DNA of 64,000 nt, from contig NZ_FNXY01000005.1 in assembly GCF_900108855.1 (NCBI RefSeq), positions 577,061 through 641,060 of the forward strand, in the 5' to 3' direction. Under the pieces are notes generated by a model that did not search any database, had not been told where the DNA came from, and was given only the letters and a program-made list of their open reading frames with translations. Positions 52,643 to 61,572 of this stretch are shown piece after piece (the first letter of the stretch is position 1; each line of letters opens with the position of its first letter). The position numbers and the translations under genes were made by a program. The stretch comes from Dyadobacter koreensis. Lineage in GTDB: Bacteria > Bacteroidota > Bacteroidia > Cytophagales > Spirosomataceae.

Positions 52643-54451
52643 ATGATTCAGGAAAATACAGCGCATACTTTTCATATACCCGTTTTAGGACTGGGATATT
52701 CTGTCGATACACCTATGAAAGTTTCCCATCTGGGCATTTCTTCCGTCGCCTCGATCGTCGATGATGAAATGATCGAGCGGATGAGGAAATTTCATACACT
52801 GAAAATTGGCGAAAACTTTGAGCCGATCTATTCCGGAGCAGAAGACTTCAGAAGCCGGCGTATTACCGCATATCTCGATTTGATGGAAAGAATTGTGAAT
52901 AAACAATTCAATTCATTAAAAGGGCTGCCTTTTGAAGAAGGTAACGAAATTGTCAGATATTTTGAACTTCTGCCAGAAACATCACAGCTTAAAAAACGAT
53001 ATGTTGAGATGTTGACTTGCGAGGATGCCGGACAGAAACTTGTATTGGAAAAGGAGTTGCGTGCAAATCTTAGAAAAGGTGCGATTGACGTCAATATTAT
53101 GTCAAAAGTGGATAAGCTGAACCGGGATGTTCATGGAGAAATGTTGCCGGATGAATTTTCGGATGCATCGGCTGCCTTGCGTGGTTTTGCCAACAGCACA
53201 TTGACTTCCTCACTGATTCTTTCGGCAGGAATGAATCCAAGATTATATAATTATCTGGAAAAATTCGAAGATTTTTATCCCAATAAAAACGGTGATTTTA
53301 GAAAAAAAATAATCCTGAAAGTGAGCGATTTCCGGTCGGCTTTTATTCAGGCGAAATTTCTCGCCAAGAAAGGCATTTGGGTTTCTGAATTTCGGATCGA
53401 ATCAGGTCTGAACTGCGGCGGACACGCTTTTGCTACCGAAGGTTATTTATTAGGCCCGATTCTGGAAGAGTTTAAAACGAAAAAAAAAGAAATGATTTCC
53501 GAGCTTTTCGGATTGTACAACGTGGCGCTTGTTGCAAAAGGATATGAAACAGACAAAATTCCTGGTCAAAGGATTACCGTTCAGGGCGGGATCGGCACTT
53601 CGGAAGAAGATCGTTTTTTGCTGAATTATTATGAAGTCGATGCGACAGGCTGGGGAAGTCCTTTTTTGCTTGTGCCGGAAGTTACCAATGTGGATAATGC
53701 CACTTTAAAGGATCTGGCGGAGGCAAGCAGCGAAGATTATTATATCAGTAATTCTTCTCCTCTGGGCGTTTTATTTAATAATTTTAAGAAAAGCAGTGCT
53801 GAAAAAGAGCGTTTACAGCGCATCGCAGCAGGAAGACCGGGAAGTCCTTGTCAGAAAAAATATCTGGTTTCGAATACAGAATTTACCACGGAACCGATCT
53901 GCACAGCTTCCCGACAATACCAGCATTTGAAAATAAAACAACTTGAAATACTGGAACCCCGCCCGGATGATTTTCAGGAACAGTTTAATCTGATCACTGA
54001 GAAACTTTGTCTGTGCGACGGACTAAGCACGTCTACCTTGCTAAAAAATAATCTCATCAAACCAAGAGAGAATAAAGCGGTTTCGATTTGTCCGGGGCCT
54101 AATCTGGCCTGGTTTTCCAAGGTTTATTCTCTGGACGAAATGGTGAATCACATCTATGGGAAAGTGGATCTGCTCAGTCAGGCGAAGCGTCCGAATATGT
54201 TTATAAACGAGCTGAATTTGTACGTCGATTATTACAAAAAGGACGTTGAAATGAACGCAAAAAAGCTGAATGAAAAGAAGAAAAAATATCTTCAAAAGTT
54301 CAGCGAACAACTGATGATCGGCATTGATTATTATAAAAATCTTATACCACAGTTTGTGAATCAAACGCAGGCTTACAGAGATGAAATGATCGGCCAGTTA
54401 AAGAATATTGAAGCTGATTTGCTTCAATGTAAATTGGAAATAGCTTCATAG
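52643..54451 (+). CDS. Unassigned 602-residue protein with FMN/TIM-barrel-like motifs
   Basis: A soluble protein with no signal peptide. The opening FHIPVLGLGYSVDTPMKVSH resembles the first strand and loop of nitronate monooxygenase/IMP-dehydrogenase-type barrels; SGLNCGGHAFATEGYLLGP (about 254-272) and VQGGIGTSEEDR...DATGWGSPFLLVPE (313-346) resemble the last two phosphate-binding loops. Eight cysteines include CLCD (456-458) and SICPGPN (483), which might hold a cluster. The C-terminal 530-602 is a long charged helix. I cannot name the family or substrate. A terminator-like hairpin follows at 54456. Confidence 0.5.
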   Translation: MIQENTAHTFHIPVLGLGYSVDTPMKVSHLGISSVASIVDDEMIERMRKFHTLKIGENFEPIYSGAEDFRSRRITAYLDLMERIVNKQFNSLKGLPFEEGNEIVRYFELLPETSQLKKRYVEMLTCEDAGQKLVLEKELRANLRKGAIDVNIMSKVDKLNRDVHGEMLPDEFSDASAALRGFANSTLTSSLILSAGMNPRLYNYLEKFEDFYPNKNGDFRKKIILKVSDFRSAFIQAKFLAKKGIWVSEFRIESGLNCGGHAFATEGYLLGPILEEFKTKKKEMISELFGLYNVALVAKGYETDKIPGQRITVQGGIGTSEEDRFLLNYYEVDATGWGSPFLLVPEVTNVDNATLKDLAEASSEDYYISNSSPLGVLFNNFKKSSAEKERLQRIAAGRPGSPCQKKYLVSNTEFTTEPICTASRQYQHLKIKQLEILEPRPDDFQEQFNLITEKLCLCDGLSTSTLLKNNLIKPRENKAVSICPGPNLAWFSKVYSLDEMVNHIYGKVDLLSQAKRPNMFINELNLYVDYYKKDVEMNAKKLNEKKKKYLQKFSEQLMIGIDYYKNLIPQFVNQTQAYRDEMIGQLKNIEADLLQCKLEIAS

Positions 54452-54455
54452 CGCT

Positions 54456-54496
54456 CAGACAACCGGTGTTCTCCGGGAAAATTACCGGTTTGTCTG
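54456..54496. terminator. Bidirectional hairpin between convergent genes
   Basis: CAGACAACCGGT and ACCGGTTTGTCTG pair with one bulged T around a 16-base loop. It sits between the two convergent stop codons. T-runs are weak on both sides. Confidence 0.55.
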
Positions 54497-54501
54497 CTTA
54501 C

Positions 54502-54906
54502 TTATTTTTCTTTGATCACCAGGTAATCATTCCGTCCAAGGGTTAGAAAATATCCCATGATCAAAAACGCGGGTGCATTGAACCAGATTAAATATCGTAT
54601 GCTGAAAAATGTGACAGCGATAAAGTGGACAATAAGAACGAGGGATAAGGAATTAATAATCAGATTTCCATATTTAAAAATGTCAACAGATAGGGATTTT
54701 GTTTCATTTTCGTCGATTGTAAAAGCCAGTTCCTTACTTCCATACCATCCGGATTTTACGCTGATTTTATGACTTCCGGTGGGAATATCGAATTCTGACG
54801 TTTCACCGTTATACATTACTCCAAGCTCTTGTCCATTATCAAAGACGCCGATTTTTTTTGTTCGCCTATTCCATGATCTGGTAAGTGTTACCGTCAATTT
54901 TGGCAT
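54502..54906 (-). CDS. Small membrane protein with N-terminal beta domain
   Basis: A 134-residue protein. Residues 1-75 form a beta-sandwich-like domain (ISVKSGWYGSKELAFTIDENE) that resembles PEGA-like modules. Two membrane helices follow at about 83-103 and 107-125, and the C-terminus is short and charged. I recognise no named family. It lies alone between convergent and same-strand neighbours. Confidence 0.6.
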   Translation of the reverse strand: MPKLTVTLTRSWNRRTKKIGVFDNGQELGVMYNGETSEFDIPTGSHKISVKSGWYGSKELAFTIDENETKSLSVDIFKYGNLIINSLSLVLIVHFIAVTFFSIRYLIWFNAPAFLIMGYFLTLGRNDYLVIKEK

Positions 54907-54958
54907 TTATTTATATGGTTAGGTTTTTTATTCTGACAAAAAATTACACAAAAGGAGA

Positions 54959-55522
54959 TCATGCTGAAAATCGGCTCAATGTTTCTCTTGAAACACCAAG
55001 ATATGAAGCCATCAGCGTTTTTGGTACCCGTTGATATAATTGCGGATATTTTTCGATCAGGTGCATGTATCTTGATCTGGCGTCAAATTTGAGAAATGAT
55101 AAAATCCTTTGCTGCAAGCCGACGTAACCCGTATTCGTTTTTATCCTGAAAAAATGCTCCATTTTATGCATTTCTGAGCAAAGTTTGTTTTTATTAGAAT
55201 CGGTCAATACTAAAACAATAACATCTTCAATGCAATCAATGTTCAGGGTTGCTTTCTCATGATTGTTGAAAGCCTGATAATCTGTAACCCACCAGTTTTC
55301 CATAGAGAATTGAAGAATATGTTCTTTCCCATCTTCGTTCAGATAAGTGGATTTGAGCAGGCCTTCCAAAACAAAATACTCCTGATCCACATCATTTCCT
55401 TCCTGCACTACATACTGATGTTTTCTGAATTTCTTCAATTCAAAATGAGAGAGAATATAGTCAAACTCGGCGTCCGAGAGTGTGATGATTTCCTCAATAT
55501 GTTTTCTTAATCGTAAACTCAT
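54959..55522 (-). CDS. Crp/Fnr-family regulator with CRP-like recognition helix
   Basis: A 187-residue regulator. The N-terminal cNMP-binding-like fold (25-110) is followed by a dimer helix and a C-terminal helix-turn-helix ending GVSRETLSRFSA. Arg179, Glu180 and Arg184 align with Arg180, Glu181 and Arg185 of E. coli CRP, which read TGTGA. A perfect TGTGA-N6-TCACA box lies 65 bases upstream, between this gene and the divergent DJ-1 gene. The helix is the last one; the protein stops three residues after Arg184. The effector is not evident; the cAMP phosphate-binding motif is not conserved. Confidence 0.85.
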   Translation of the reverse strand: MSLRLRKHIEEIITLSDAEFDYILSHFELKKFRKHQYVVQEGNDVDQEYFVLEGLLKSTYLNEDGKEHILQFSMENWWVTDYQAFNNHEKATLNIDCIEDVIVLVLTDSNKNKLCSEMHKMEHFFRIKTNTGYVGLQQRILSFLKFDARSRYMHLIEKYPQLYQRVPKTLMASYLGVSRETLSRFSA

Positions 55523-55586
55523 GTTGTTTAACTGATCTATTTTAGAGATCGATTTTAAAATTTAAACGCCATTCCAGACTGGCGGG

Positions 55587-55602
55587 TGTGATGTTTGTCA
55601 CA
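55587..55602. promoter_or_regulatory. CRP-type operator (TGTGA-N6-TCACA)
   Basis: TGTGATGTTTGTCACA is a perfect match to the CRP consensus. It is 65 bases upstream of the Crp/Fnr gene and 69 bases upstream of the DJ-1 gene, so it could serve both divergent promoters. Confidence 0.65.
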
Positions 55603-55670
55603 GCAAAACAGTGATCTATCTCCTTATCCTCATCGCACATTCTTAGTGACCTTTGTAAAAAGAAACCTCT

Positions 55671-56462
55671 ATGAAAATCACAACATTTTTTTTATCACTT
55701 TGTTTGATTCCTTTCATTGTAAATGCGAAGGGACCTGACACAAATTTAACTAAACAAATGACGAACCATATGAAAACTAAAAAAGTCCTTTTTGTGGTAA
55801 CCTCTTTCGATCAGGTACCCAACGGAACAAAAACAGGGATCTGGATTGAAGAATTTGCTTCTCCTTATTATTTATTGACAGCAGAAGGAATCGAAATTAC
55901 GATTGCTTCGCCAAAAGGAGGCAAAGCACCGATTGATCCGAAAAGTACAAGACCTGAATTTACGACTGAATCAGTTAAAAGATTTTTCGCCGATGCCTCT
56001 GCGCAGGAAAGACTGAACAATACCGTCGCTTTGAAAGATATCGATGCTACGGAATATGATGCTGTTTTTTATCCTGGCGGTCATGGTCCGATGTGGGATC
56101 TTCCTGAAAATCCAGCTTCGATCCATATCATTGAATCATTTTACAAAGCAGGAAAAACTGTTGCCCTGGTATGTCATGCGCCGGCAGCTTTGAAAAATGT
56201 GAAAAGTGAGAACGGTGATCCTTTTGTAAAAGGTAAAAAAGTAGCGGGATTTACAAACACCGAAGAAATTGCCGGGAAATCAACGGGCGAGGTTCCGTTT
56301 ATGCTGGAAGATATGTTGGTGGAAAGTGGTGCGGATTATCAGAAAGGAGCGGACTGGCAGTCATTTGCGGTAAGTGATGGCGTGCTGATCACCGGACAAA
56401 ATCCTGCATCAGCAGAAATTGTTGCTGAAAAAATTATTTCTGCTTTGAAGACGGTGCAATAA
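55671..56462 (+). CDS. Exported DJ-1/PfpI-family (Hsp31-like) protein
   Basis: A 263-residue class I glutamine-amidotransferase-like protein. After a short signal-like N-terminus (MKITTFFLSLCLIPFIVNA) the domain carries Glu60/61 in GIWIEEFASPYYL, YPGGHGPMWDL (135-144) and the nucleophile elbow ALVCHAPA with Cys168 and His169. This is the Hsp31/YajL-type site, with roles in chaperoning or glyoxalase III activity. Export is unusual but the signal is only moderately convincing; the internal ATG at residue 34 would give a cytoplasmic form. Expression may depend on the CRP-type box upstream. Confidence 0.88.
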   Translation: MKITTFFLSLCLIPFIVNAKGPDTNLTKQMTNHMKTKKVLFVVTSFDQVPNGTKTGIWIEEFASPYYLLTAEGIEITIASPKGGKAPIDPKSTRPEFTTESVKRFFADASAQERLNNTVALKDIDATEYDAVFYPGGHGPMWDLPENPASIHIIESFYKAGKTVALVCHAPAALKNVKSENGDPFVKGKKVAGFTNTEEIAGKSTGEVPFMLEDMLVESGADYQKGADWQSFAVSDGVLITGQNPASAEIVAEKIISALKTVQ

Positions 56463-56487
56463 TCAGAGCAGGTCAATTACGAATCAG

Positions 56488-56516
56488 GAGACTGCCATCA
56501 GGCGGTCTCTTTTTTT
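56488..56516 (+). terminator. Intrinsic terminator after the DJ-1 gene
   Basis: Arms GAGACTGCC and GGCGGTCTC (one mismatch or wobble) with loop ATCA, then seven T. Confidence 0.85.
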
Positions 56517-56680
56517 GTCAGGATTTATTAAATTAGGACTACGCCTGCTGCGGGTATAAGACCAAAGCAATATGTAAACAAGTTAGGTTGGGATAATAAG
56601 GCAGATATGATCTTGGGTGGATAAACATCTTCTCCGATTTTTCTGCACTCAATGTTTCCGCGATTTATTCACTTTACGAC

Positions 56681-56716
56681 TAAGATTAATATTGATAAAC
56701 TCTTTTGTTAATCTTA
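56681..56716. promoter_or_regulatory. 9-bp inverted repeat upstream of the C70-like peptidase gene
   Basis: TAAGATTAA (56681-56689) and TTAATCTTA (56708-56716) are perfect arms with an 18-base centre. The second arm ends 12 bases before the ATG. It could be an operator or a leader hairpin. Confidence 0.4.
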
Positions 56717-56728
56717 ATCGGAAGTAAA

Positions 56729-57871
56729 ATGGATTTCTCAAATCTCAGTTCAAAACAAATTCTGACTCCGGTCGAGCAAAATTTTCGTGTTTTTAACTGG
56801 TTTTACCAGTCGAAAATTCTCAACTTTAATATGGAGCTTCAGACTCAGTCAAATTGGTGTTGGGCAGCTACGTCCAAAAGTGTTTCTCATTTTTATGCAA
56901 AACTTTTAAACCCCTGGACACAGTGTAAAATTGCGAGCGCCGAGCTTGGACAAACCTGTTGTACGTCACCCGTTCCAGGGCCATGCAACGTTCCCTGGTA
57001 TCTGGACAGAGCCTTATCGCGAACCCAGAATTTTGTTTCTTTTGGCGGACAAATGAGCTGGTCAGATGTGAAAGCACAGGTTGATCAGGGACTTGTGGTC
57101 GGAACACGGATTGGCTGGAACGGAGGAGGCGGACATTTTATGGTTATCTACGGAGTTTCGAAGATTTTAAATACCGAATACTTTCATATCGACGATCCGA
57201 TTTATGGAAAAAGTATATTAACTGTGTCACAGTTCAGTACTAATTATCAGGGAAGCGGGAGTTGGACACACAGTTATCTCACCAAAAAACATAGTTATCT
57301 CATGTGGCTGAAAGACCTTGTAGTAAAAGCCGAATGGTTGAAACCAATTCCGGAGTTTCGTCCGATTCTAAAAATGCAGTATCCACAGCTTGAAGTGGAA
57401 AAGAAAACTGCTGATATTCAATTGAGTTTTCCACACTTTACTTACACAATTGGATTAAAGGACATTGGCCGGGAAATGGATTTCAACAAAGAACCCGGCT
57501 CCGTCCGTGTGATTGAATTTGAAAAAGAACAGCCGATAGCACTGTATGATTTGTCGACAGACGACGCAAATCCTGAATTGATACAAGCCAATACAAATAC
57601 AGATTATATCAGCAAAGTAGAAAGGTCCGTATCGTTTTTGAAAGAAAATCTGAAAGAAAGACGGGAGGAAGGCGAGTTGAAATTATTGAAATTTCCAGCT
57701 TTGAACGCAGAGGCACTTTGGATCAATTATGAGGGTTCTAAAAATGATAATTTCTATTTCGTACGAGGATTTGACGTTCCGGAGGGAATTCTGGATCAGG
57801 GGAGTTTTAATGAGACATTGAACAAACTGAAAGAGAATGCGGAGAGACAGGATGAGATGATGGGTGCGTAA
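56729..57871 (+). CDS. Papain-like cysteine peptidase (C70/AvrRpt2-like)
   Basis: A 380-residue protein. Catalytic residues are visible as QSNWCWAATSK (Cys44), GGGGHFMVIYG (His136) and YFHIDDPIYG (Asp155 or 156), the order and spacing of C70 family peptidases such as AvrRpt2. Residues 200-380 form a second, unrecognised domain. No signal peptide is present, so secretion would need a dedicated system or the enzyme acts inside the cell. ATG 56729 is preferred to a TTG 8 codons upstream. A terminator follows. Confidence 0.75.
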   Translation: MDFSNLSSKQILTPVEQNFRVFNWFYQSKILNFNMELQTQSNWCWAATSKSVSHFYAKLLNPWTQCKIASAELGQTCCTSPVPGPCNVPWYLDRALSRTQNFVSFGGQMSWSDVKAQVDQGLVVGTRIGWNGGGGHFMVIYGVSKILNTEYFHIDDPIYGKSILTVSQFSTNYQGSGSWTHSYLTKKHSYLMWLKDLVVKAEWLKPIPEFRPILKMQYPQLEVEKKTADIQLSFPHFTYTIGLKDIGREMDFNKEPGSVRVIEFEKEQPIALYDLSTDDANPELIQANTNTDYISKVERSVSFLKENLKERREEGELKLLKFPALNAEALWINYEGSKNDNFYFVRGFDVPEGILDQGSFNETLNKLKENAERQDEMMGA

Positions 57872-57892
57872 ATAATCAATTATCAAAATAAT

Positions 57893-57939
57893 AAAAAAGG
57901 GCTAAGAGCTGGTTTATTGCCGGCTTTTCGCCCTTTTTT
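57893..57939. terminator. Bidirectional terminator between convergent genes
   Basis: AAAAAAGGGC and GCCCTTTTTT flank an inner stem (AGCTGG/CCGGCT), so both strands carry a stem followed by a T-run. It separates the C70-like gene from the opposite hypothetical gene. Confidence 0.8.
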
Positions 57940-57967
57940 GATGAGTGAAATTTGCAAAGCATGTAGC

Positions 57968-58576
57968 TCAATATGTTTCTATGACCTTCAGCTTGTTTCT
58001 GTTATTCACTGGAATGGACGCAAATGAAAGTTTATAGCACACAAATCCGGCTGCCATTAAAGCTGCGCCAACAATAAATGCAGATCCGTCTGTCGTAAAA
58101 CGTTTGTCGTCAACGCCCTTATTTACATAGTCTGCCCCAATGTAAAGCAAACCAGCTATCGGAAAATAGTAGGAAGCTTCTGTCACGAAAGGAATTCGTT
58201 TGGAAACTTTAAATAGCCGGATATCTTTCAGCATGATTTCCCTGTAATCCATTTTCCCTGTCGCTTCGTTTGCGATTGTCAATGAAGTATCAGAAATACT
58301 AATGATCGCAGATTTAAATCGTATTTTTTCATTTCTGGTCCTAAACTTGACCACATCTCCCGGAAAAAACCGGTAGCGTCTGAATTTGCCTACTCTGGGC
58401 GCAGCATCCAAAACAAGATATTTCTGGCCCGCATTTCCCGAGATAACTTTGTTTACGTTTTGTTTGAAAAACAATTCTTCGCTGTTTAATGCTTTTTGGC
58501 GATCATATGCATCTTGTGACCAGGCATACGAATTCAGAAGGGTCAAAGCGAGAATAATGAAAAAATTGTTCTTCAT
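57968..58576 (-). CDS. Hypothetical envelope protein with two C-terminal membrane helices
   Basis: A 202-residue protein. An N-terminal signal peptide (MKNNFFIILALTLLNSYAWS) is followed by a basic beta-rich part (FFPGDVVKFRTRNEK, ISISDTSLTIAN), which looks like a small beta-barrel, and hydrophobic segments at about 133-150 and 165-185. I do not recognise a family. It is separated by 176 bases from the divergent Crp/Fnr gene. Confidence 0.6.
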   Translation of the reverse strand: MKNNFFIILALTLLNSYAWSQDAYDRQKALNSEELFFKQNVNKVISGNAGQKYLVLDAAPRVGKFRRYRFFPGDVVKFRTRNEKIRFKSAIISISDTSLTIANEATGKMDYREIMLKDIRLFKVSKRIPFVTEASYYFPIAGLLYIGADYVNKGVDDKRFTTDGSAFIVGAALMAAGFVCYKLSFASIPVNNRNKLKVIETY

Positions 58577-58752
58577 GGAAAAACGAGCGGTTATGTAGGA
58601 AGGTATTCGTTAAAACGCGCAGTAATGTTGCATTATTACAGGCTTTTTGTAAAAGGGCACATTCCGGACTTTAACTGACCCGGATAATTCCAGTCTGAAA
58701 TCTAATTATTTACGAACTTGCGACATCACGAAAATTCCGGAGGATGAAAGTT

Positions 58753-59361
58753 ATGAACAAACAGCCACTCACAGATTTTATTCAGAGTACAATGCCTGTT
58801 CCGACGCCCGTAGTGGATAAAATTACAGCACATTTTGAGGAAAAAGCTTTTAATAAAAATGACTATTTTCTCAAAGCAGGAAGCGTCAGTAACGAGTATT
58901 ACTTTCTGGCAGAAGGTGTGATGCGAGCCTTTACTTTCGATACGGACGGCAATGAAGTGACTACTTATTTCTACACCAGAAACAGGGTTGTGTTTGAAGC
59001 ATCGTCGTTTTTCATGCCTACGATTTCGACCGAAAATATTCAGGCGCTGACGGCATGCGAAGGTTATGTAATTACATTCGATAACCTGAATATACTTTTT
59101 CATTCGATCCCGGAGTTCAGGGAATTTGGCCGGGCAATGCTGGTCAGAGAATTTGTTGCTTTTAAGCAGCGTACGCTTGCGATGATTAACAAAAGTGCGG
59201 AAGAGCGTTACGAAAGCCTGATTACCACGGAGCAGGAGATTTTTAAATATGCGCATCTCAAATACATCGCCTCCTATCTTGGGATAACCGACACCTCGTT
59301 GAGCAGAATCAGGAGGGAGTTTGCAAAAAAAGAGTTAAAGAAAGCACATTTCTTGCCATAG
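58753..59361 (+). CDS. Crp/Fnr-family regulator with non-canonical recognition helix
   Basis: A 202-residue regulator: cNMP-binding-like domain (about 20-120), then helices and a helix-turn-helix KYIASYLGITDTSLSRIRRE. The glutamate that both CRP and FNR use is replaced (TDTSLSR), so it should read a different site from the other two paralogues in this window. The ATG at 58753 is chosen because GGAGG lies 9 bases before it; the ATG at 58744 would touch that site. The next gene on the strand is a membrane protein 53 bases downstream. Confidence 0.82.
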   Translation: MNKQPLTDFIQSTMPVPTPVVDKITAHFEEKAFNKNDYFLKAGSVSNEYYFLAEGVMRAFTFDTDGNEVTTYFYTRNRVVFEASSFFMPTISTENIQALTACEGYVITFDNLNILFHSIPEFREFGRAMLVREFVAFKQRTLAMINKSAEERYESLITTEQEIFKYAHLKYIASYLGITDTSLSRIRREFAKKELKKAHFLP

Positions 59362-59414
59362 GATAAGTAGATTCCGTTTGGCAATGTTGTCCTTTGCGCT
59401 TAAACTTCTACGCA

Positions 59415-60116
59415 ATGGAAAATCTACCTTTTTACGTTTATCTGGTTTTTGGGATAACAGTTTTTGTCGGCGTGTTCTTATTTTTTAAGGCAGCACATTA
59501 CTCAAAAATATTTCTTGCTTTACTTGTTATATGGATTGTATTTCAATCAGTTATCAGTATTTTAGATTTTTATGCCACTACTGATTCCACGCCTCCGAGA
59601 GTTGCTTTACTACTAATTCCACCCTTGGCGATGACAATTATACTTTTCTCAATCCGACGAGGAAAAGTATTTATTGATGGGTTGGATATAAGGACATTAA
59701 CACTTTTTCATGTCATCAGAATTCCTGTTGAGGTGACATTGTACTGGCTGTTTCTACACAAAGCGGTACCGGAACTTATGACTTTTGAAGGCCGGAATTT
59801 TGATATTCTTTCCGGTATTTCTGCTCCGGTTATTTACTATCTGGTTTTTGTAAAAATGAAACTAAGTAAGTCTGCACTTCTGATATGGAATTTTATTTGT
59901 CTGGCTTTGCTGCTCAATATTGTTTTCAATGCTTTGTTATCGATTCCAGGCATGTTTCAAAAGTTTGCTTTCGACCAGCCCAATATCGCGGTTCTGGCAT
60001 TTCCGTTTGTATTTCTGCCATCCGTGCTTGTGCCTTTGGTATTGTTTTCACATCTGGCAGCGATCCGGTTGGTTTTGCAGGATGAAAACCTGACTGTAAA
60101 ACTCAATAATGAATAG
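59415..60116 (+). CDS. Hypothetical polytopic membrane protein after the Crp/Fnr gene
   Basis: A 233-residue protein with about seven hydrophobic segments from residue 1 to 220 and a short polar tail (ENLTVKLNNE). It has no recognised motif. It is encoded right after the Crp/Fnr regulator gene on the same strand, so it may be its target or partner. The ATG at 59415 is chosen over a TTG 7 codons upstream. Confidence 0.6.
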   Translation: MENLPFYVYLVFGITVFVGVFLFFKAAHYSKIFLALLVIWIVFQSVISILDFYATTDSTPPRVALLLIPPLAMTIILFSIRRGKVFIDGLDIRTLTLFHVIRIPVEVTLYWLFLHKAVPELMTFEGRNFDILSGISAPVIYYLVFVKMKLSKSALLIWNFICLALLLNIVFNALLSIPGMFQKFAFDQPNIAVLAFPFVFLPSVLVPLVLFSHLAAIRLVLQDENLTVKLNNE

Positions 60117-60147
60117 GATTAGATGTTATAGAATATTTTTACATTTT

Positions 60148-60185
60148 CTGAAAACTCACAGAAACCAAGCCCTGCGAGTTTTCAG
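60148..60185. terminator. Hairpin between convergent genes
   Basis: CTGAAAACTC and GAGTTTTCAG form a perfect 10-base stem around an 18-base loop. It has no clear T-run on either side, so termination is uncertain. Confidence 0.4.
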
Positions 60186-60199
60186 AACAAGAATATATA

Positions 60200-60532
60200 C
60201 TAAACCGTCTGATCGTCAACCGTTCCATCTGGTCCGTTTTTCTTCACGGACTCAATTCCATTATCTCTTCCTGATTGGCTTTCGTACATTTCGCTGCTGC
60301 CAATGATCTGGCCGTTCGTGGCTTTCAGGCTGAAAAAGTACTTGCCGTTTGAGGAAGTTTTCTTTTCATAACGCGCATCATCCGTTGAGTTTTTCTTTAC
60401 GGATTCTATCCCGTTTTCGCAGGAACTTTTGGCACTGTATCCTTCGCTCGCCAGAATAACCTGGCCATTGTCCGCTTTTAGGTTAAACTGAAATTCACCA
60501 TTCGCACGCTTGGTTATCACATACTTGCCCAT
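60200..60532 (-). CDS. YegP-family DUF1508 protein
   Basis: A 110-residue protein built from two DUF1508 repeats: FQFNLKADNGQVILASEGYS...CENGIESVKKNS and YFFSLKATNGQIIGSSEMYES...RDNGIESVKKNG. This matches YegP of E. coli. Function is unknown. The only cysteine lies between the repeats. The C-terminus is acidic (DGTVDDQTV). Confidence 0.92.
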   Translation of the reverse strand: MGKYVITKRANGEFQFNLKADNGQVILASEGYSAKSSCENGIESVKKNSTDDARYEKKTSSNGKYFFSLKATNGQIIGSSEMYESQSGRDNGIESVKKNGPDGTVDDQTV

Positions 60533-60647
60533 AATAAACTGGTTTTGTGTATAGAATTTTTTACGGTAGTAAGTAAACGTTTTGGTTTAGAAAATGCAAA
60601 TTTTCTTCCGATTTTGAATATCTGAAAATTAACGCGGTACTGTAATT

Positions 60648-61490
60648 CTAATCTACATCCATTCTCCTGAACTCCGTTGGGGTATTTCCGGTATATTTCC
60701 TGAACTGTTTGCAAAAATGGCTTTCATCCGTATATCCAAATTCATCAGCAATTTCTGAAAGTGATAGCTGGCTGTAAAGCAGCCGGGCTTCGATGAGTTT
60801 GATCTTATGTTTGATGATATATTGCTTCAGAGATTCGCCGGTTTGTTTTTTGAAAAAGATGCTGATATAGGCAGGTGCATAATTGAAAACTCCGGCGAGA
60901 TGTTCCATCGTCAGTTCCGTCGGATTGTAAATATGCTGCCTTATGTATAACAAAATCGGTTCGACTGAATCTTTTAAAATTTCTTTTGATCGTGTTTGTC
61001 CAAACAAATTTCTGGCAAGAATAACCATCATACTTTGCATCAGACTGTCACGAATGATTTCGAAATACTGCGATTGATGATCTTCATATTCTCTTTCCAG
61101 AATCGTCAGCAGGCTGTGAAGTTTCTGTTTTTCTATTTTATCTTCAACGATGGAACCGCGACTTTGGGAAGAAGTGTAAAGCAATGCTTTCATGATTTGC
61201 TGCCACGGATTATCTTTTTCTATTAAGTGGTTTTTATTAAATAATTCATTGAAACGAATAAAACAGAATTCTGTCAGATCTTCAATTTTGAAATCGTGAA
61301 AATCTTCCGGCCCTAAAAGAAACACATCACCTTTTTTATAGTTGAATGTATTCCCGTTGATATTGTGCACACCCTTTCCTTTTAGTATAAAAATAATCTC
61401 GAAGTAGGTATGCTTATGCACCGAATGCATCCACTGCTCAGCCTCAAAGTGATAAATGTTGAAAGGAGTATGAAGTATATATCGTTTCAT
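60648..61490 (-). CDS. AraC-family transcriptional regulator with cupin domain
   Basis: A 280-residue activator. Residues about 1-110 form a cupin ligand domain (HKHTYFEIIFILKGKG, GDVFLLGPEDFHDF), and residues about 178-278 contain the two helix-turn-helix motifs, the second one LSEIADEFGYTDESHFCKQF. It is divergent from the DUF1080 gene, and a perfect 10-base inverted repeat sits between them. A sugar or sugar derivative is the probable ligand. Confidence 0.9.
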   Translation of the reverse strand: MKRYILHTPFNIYHFEAEQWMHSVHKHTYFEIIFILKGKGVHNINGNTFNYKKGDVFLLGPEDFHDFKIEDLTEFCFIRFNELFNKNHLIEKDNPWQQIMKALLYTSSQSRGSIVEDKIEKQKLHSLLTILEREYEDHQSQYFEIIRDSLMQSMMVILARNLFGQTRSKEILKDSVEPILLYIRQHIYNPTELTMEHLAGVFNYAPAYISIFFKKQTGESLKQYIIKHKIKLIEARLLYSQLSLSEIADEFGYTDESHFCKQFRKYTGNTPTEFRRMDVD

Positions 61491-61572
61491 AAAAAGGGAT
61501 AACAGAGCGACAAACGTACCGATAAATATTAGATTTTTACAACGAATCGAAATTTACGCCTGGTTAGCTTTG

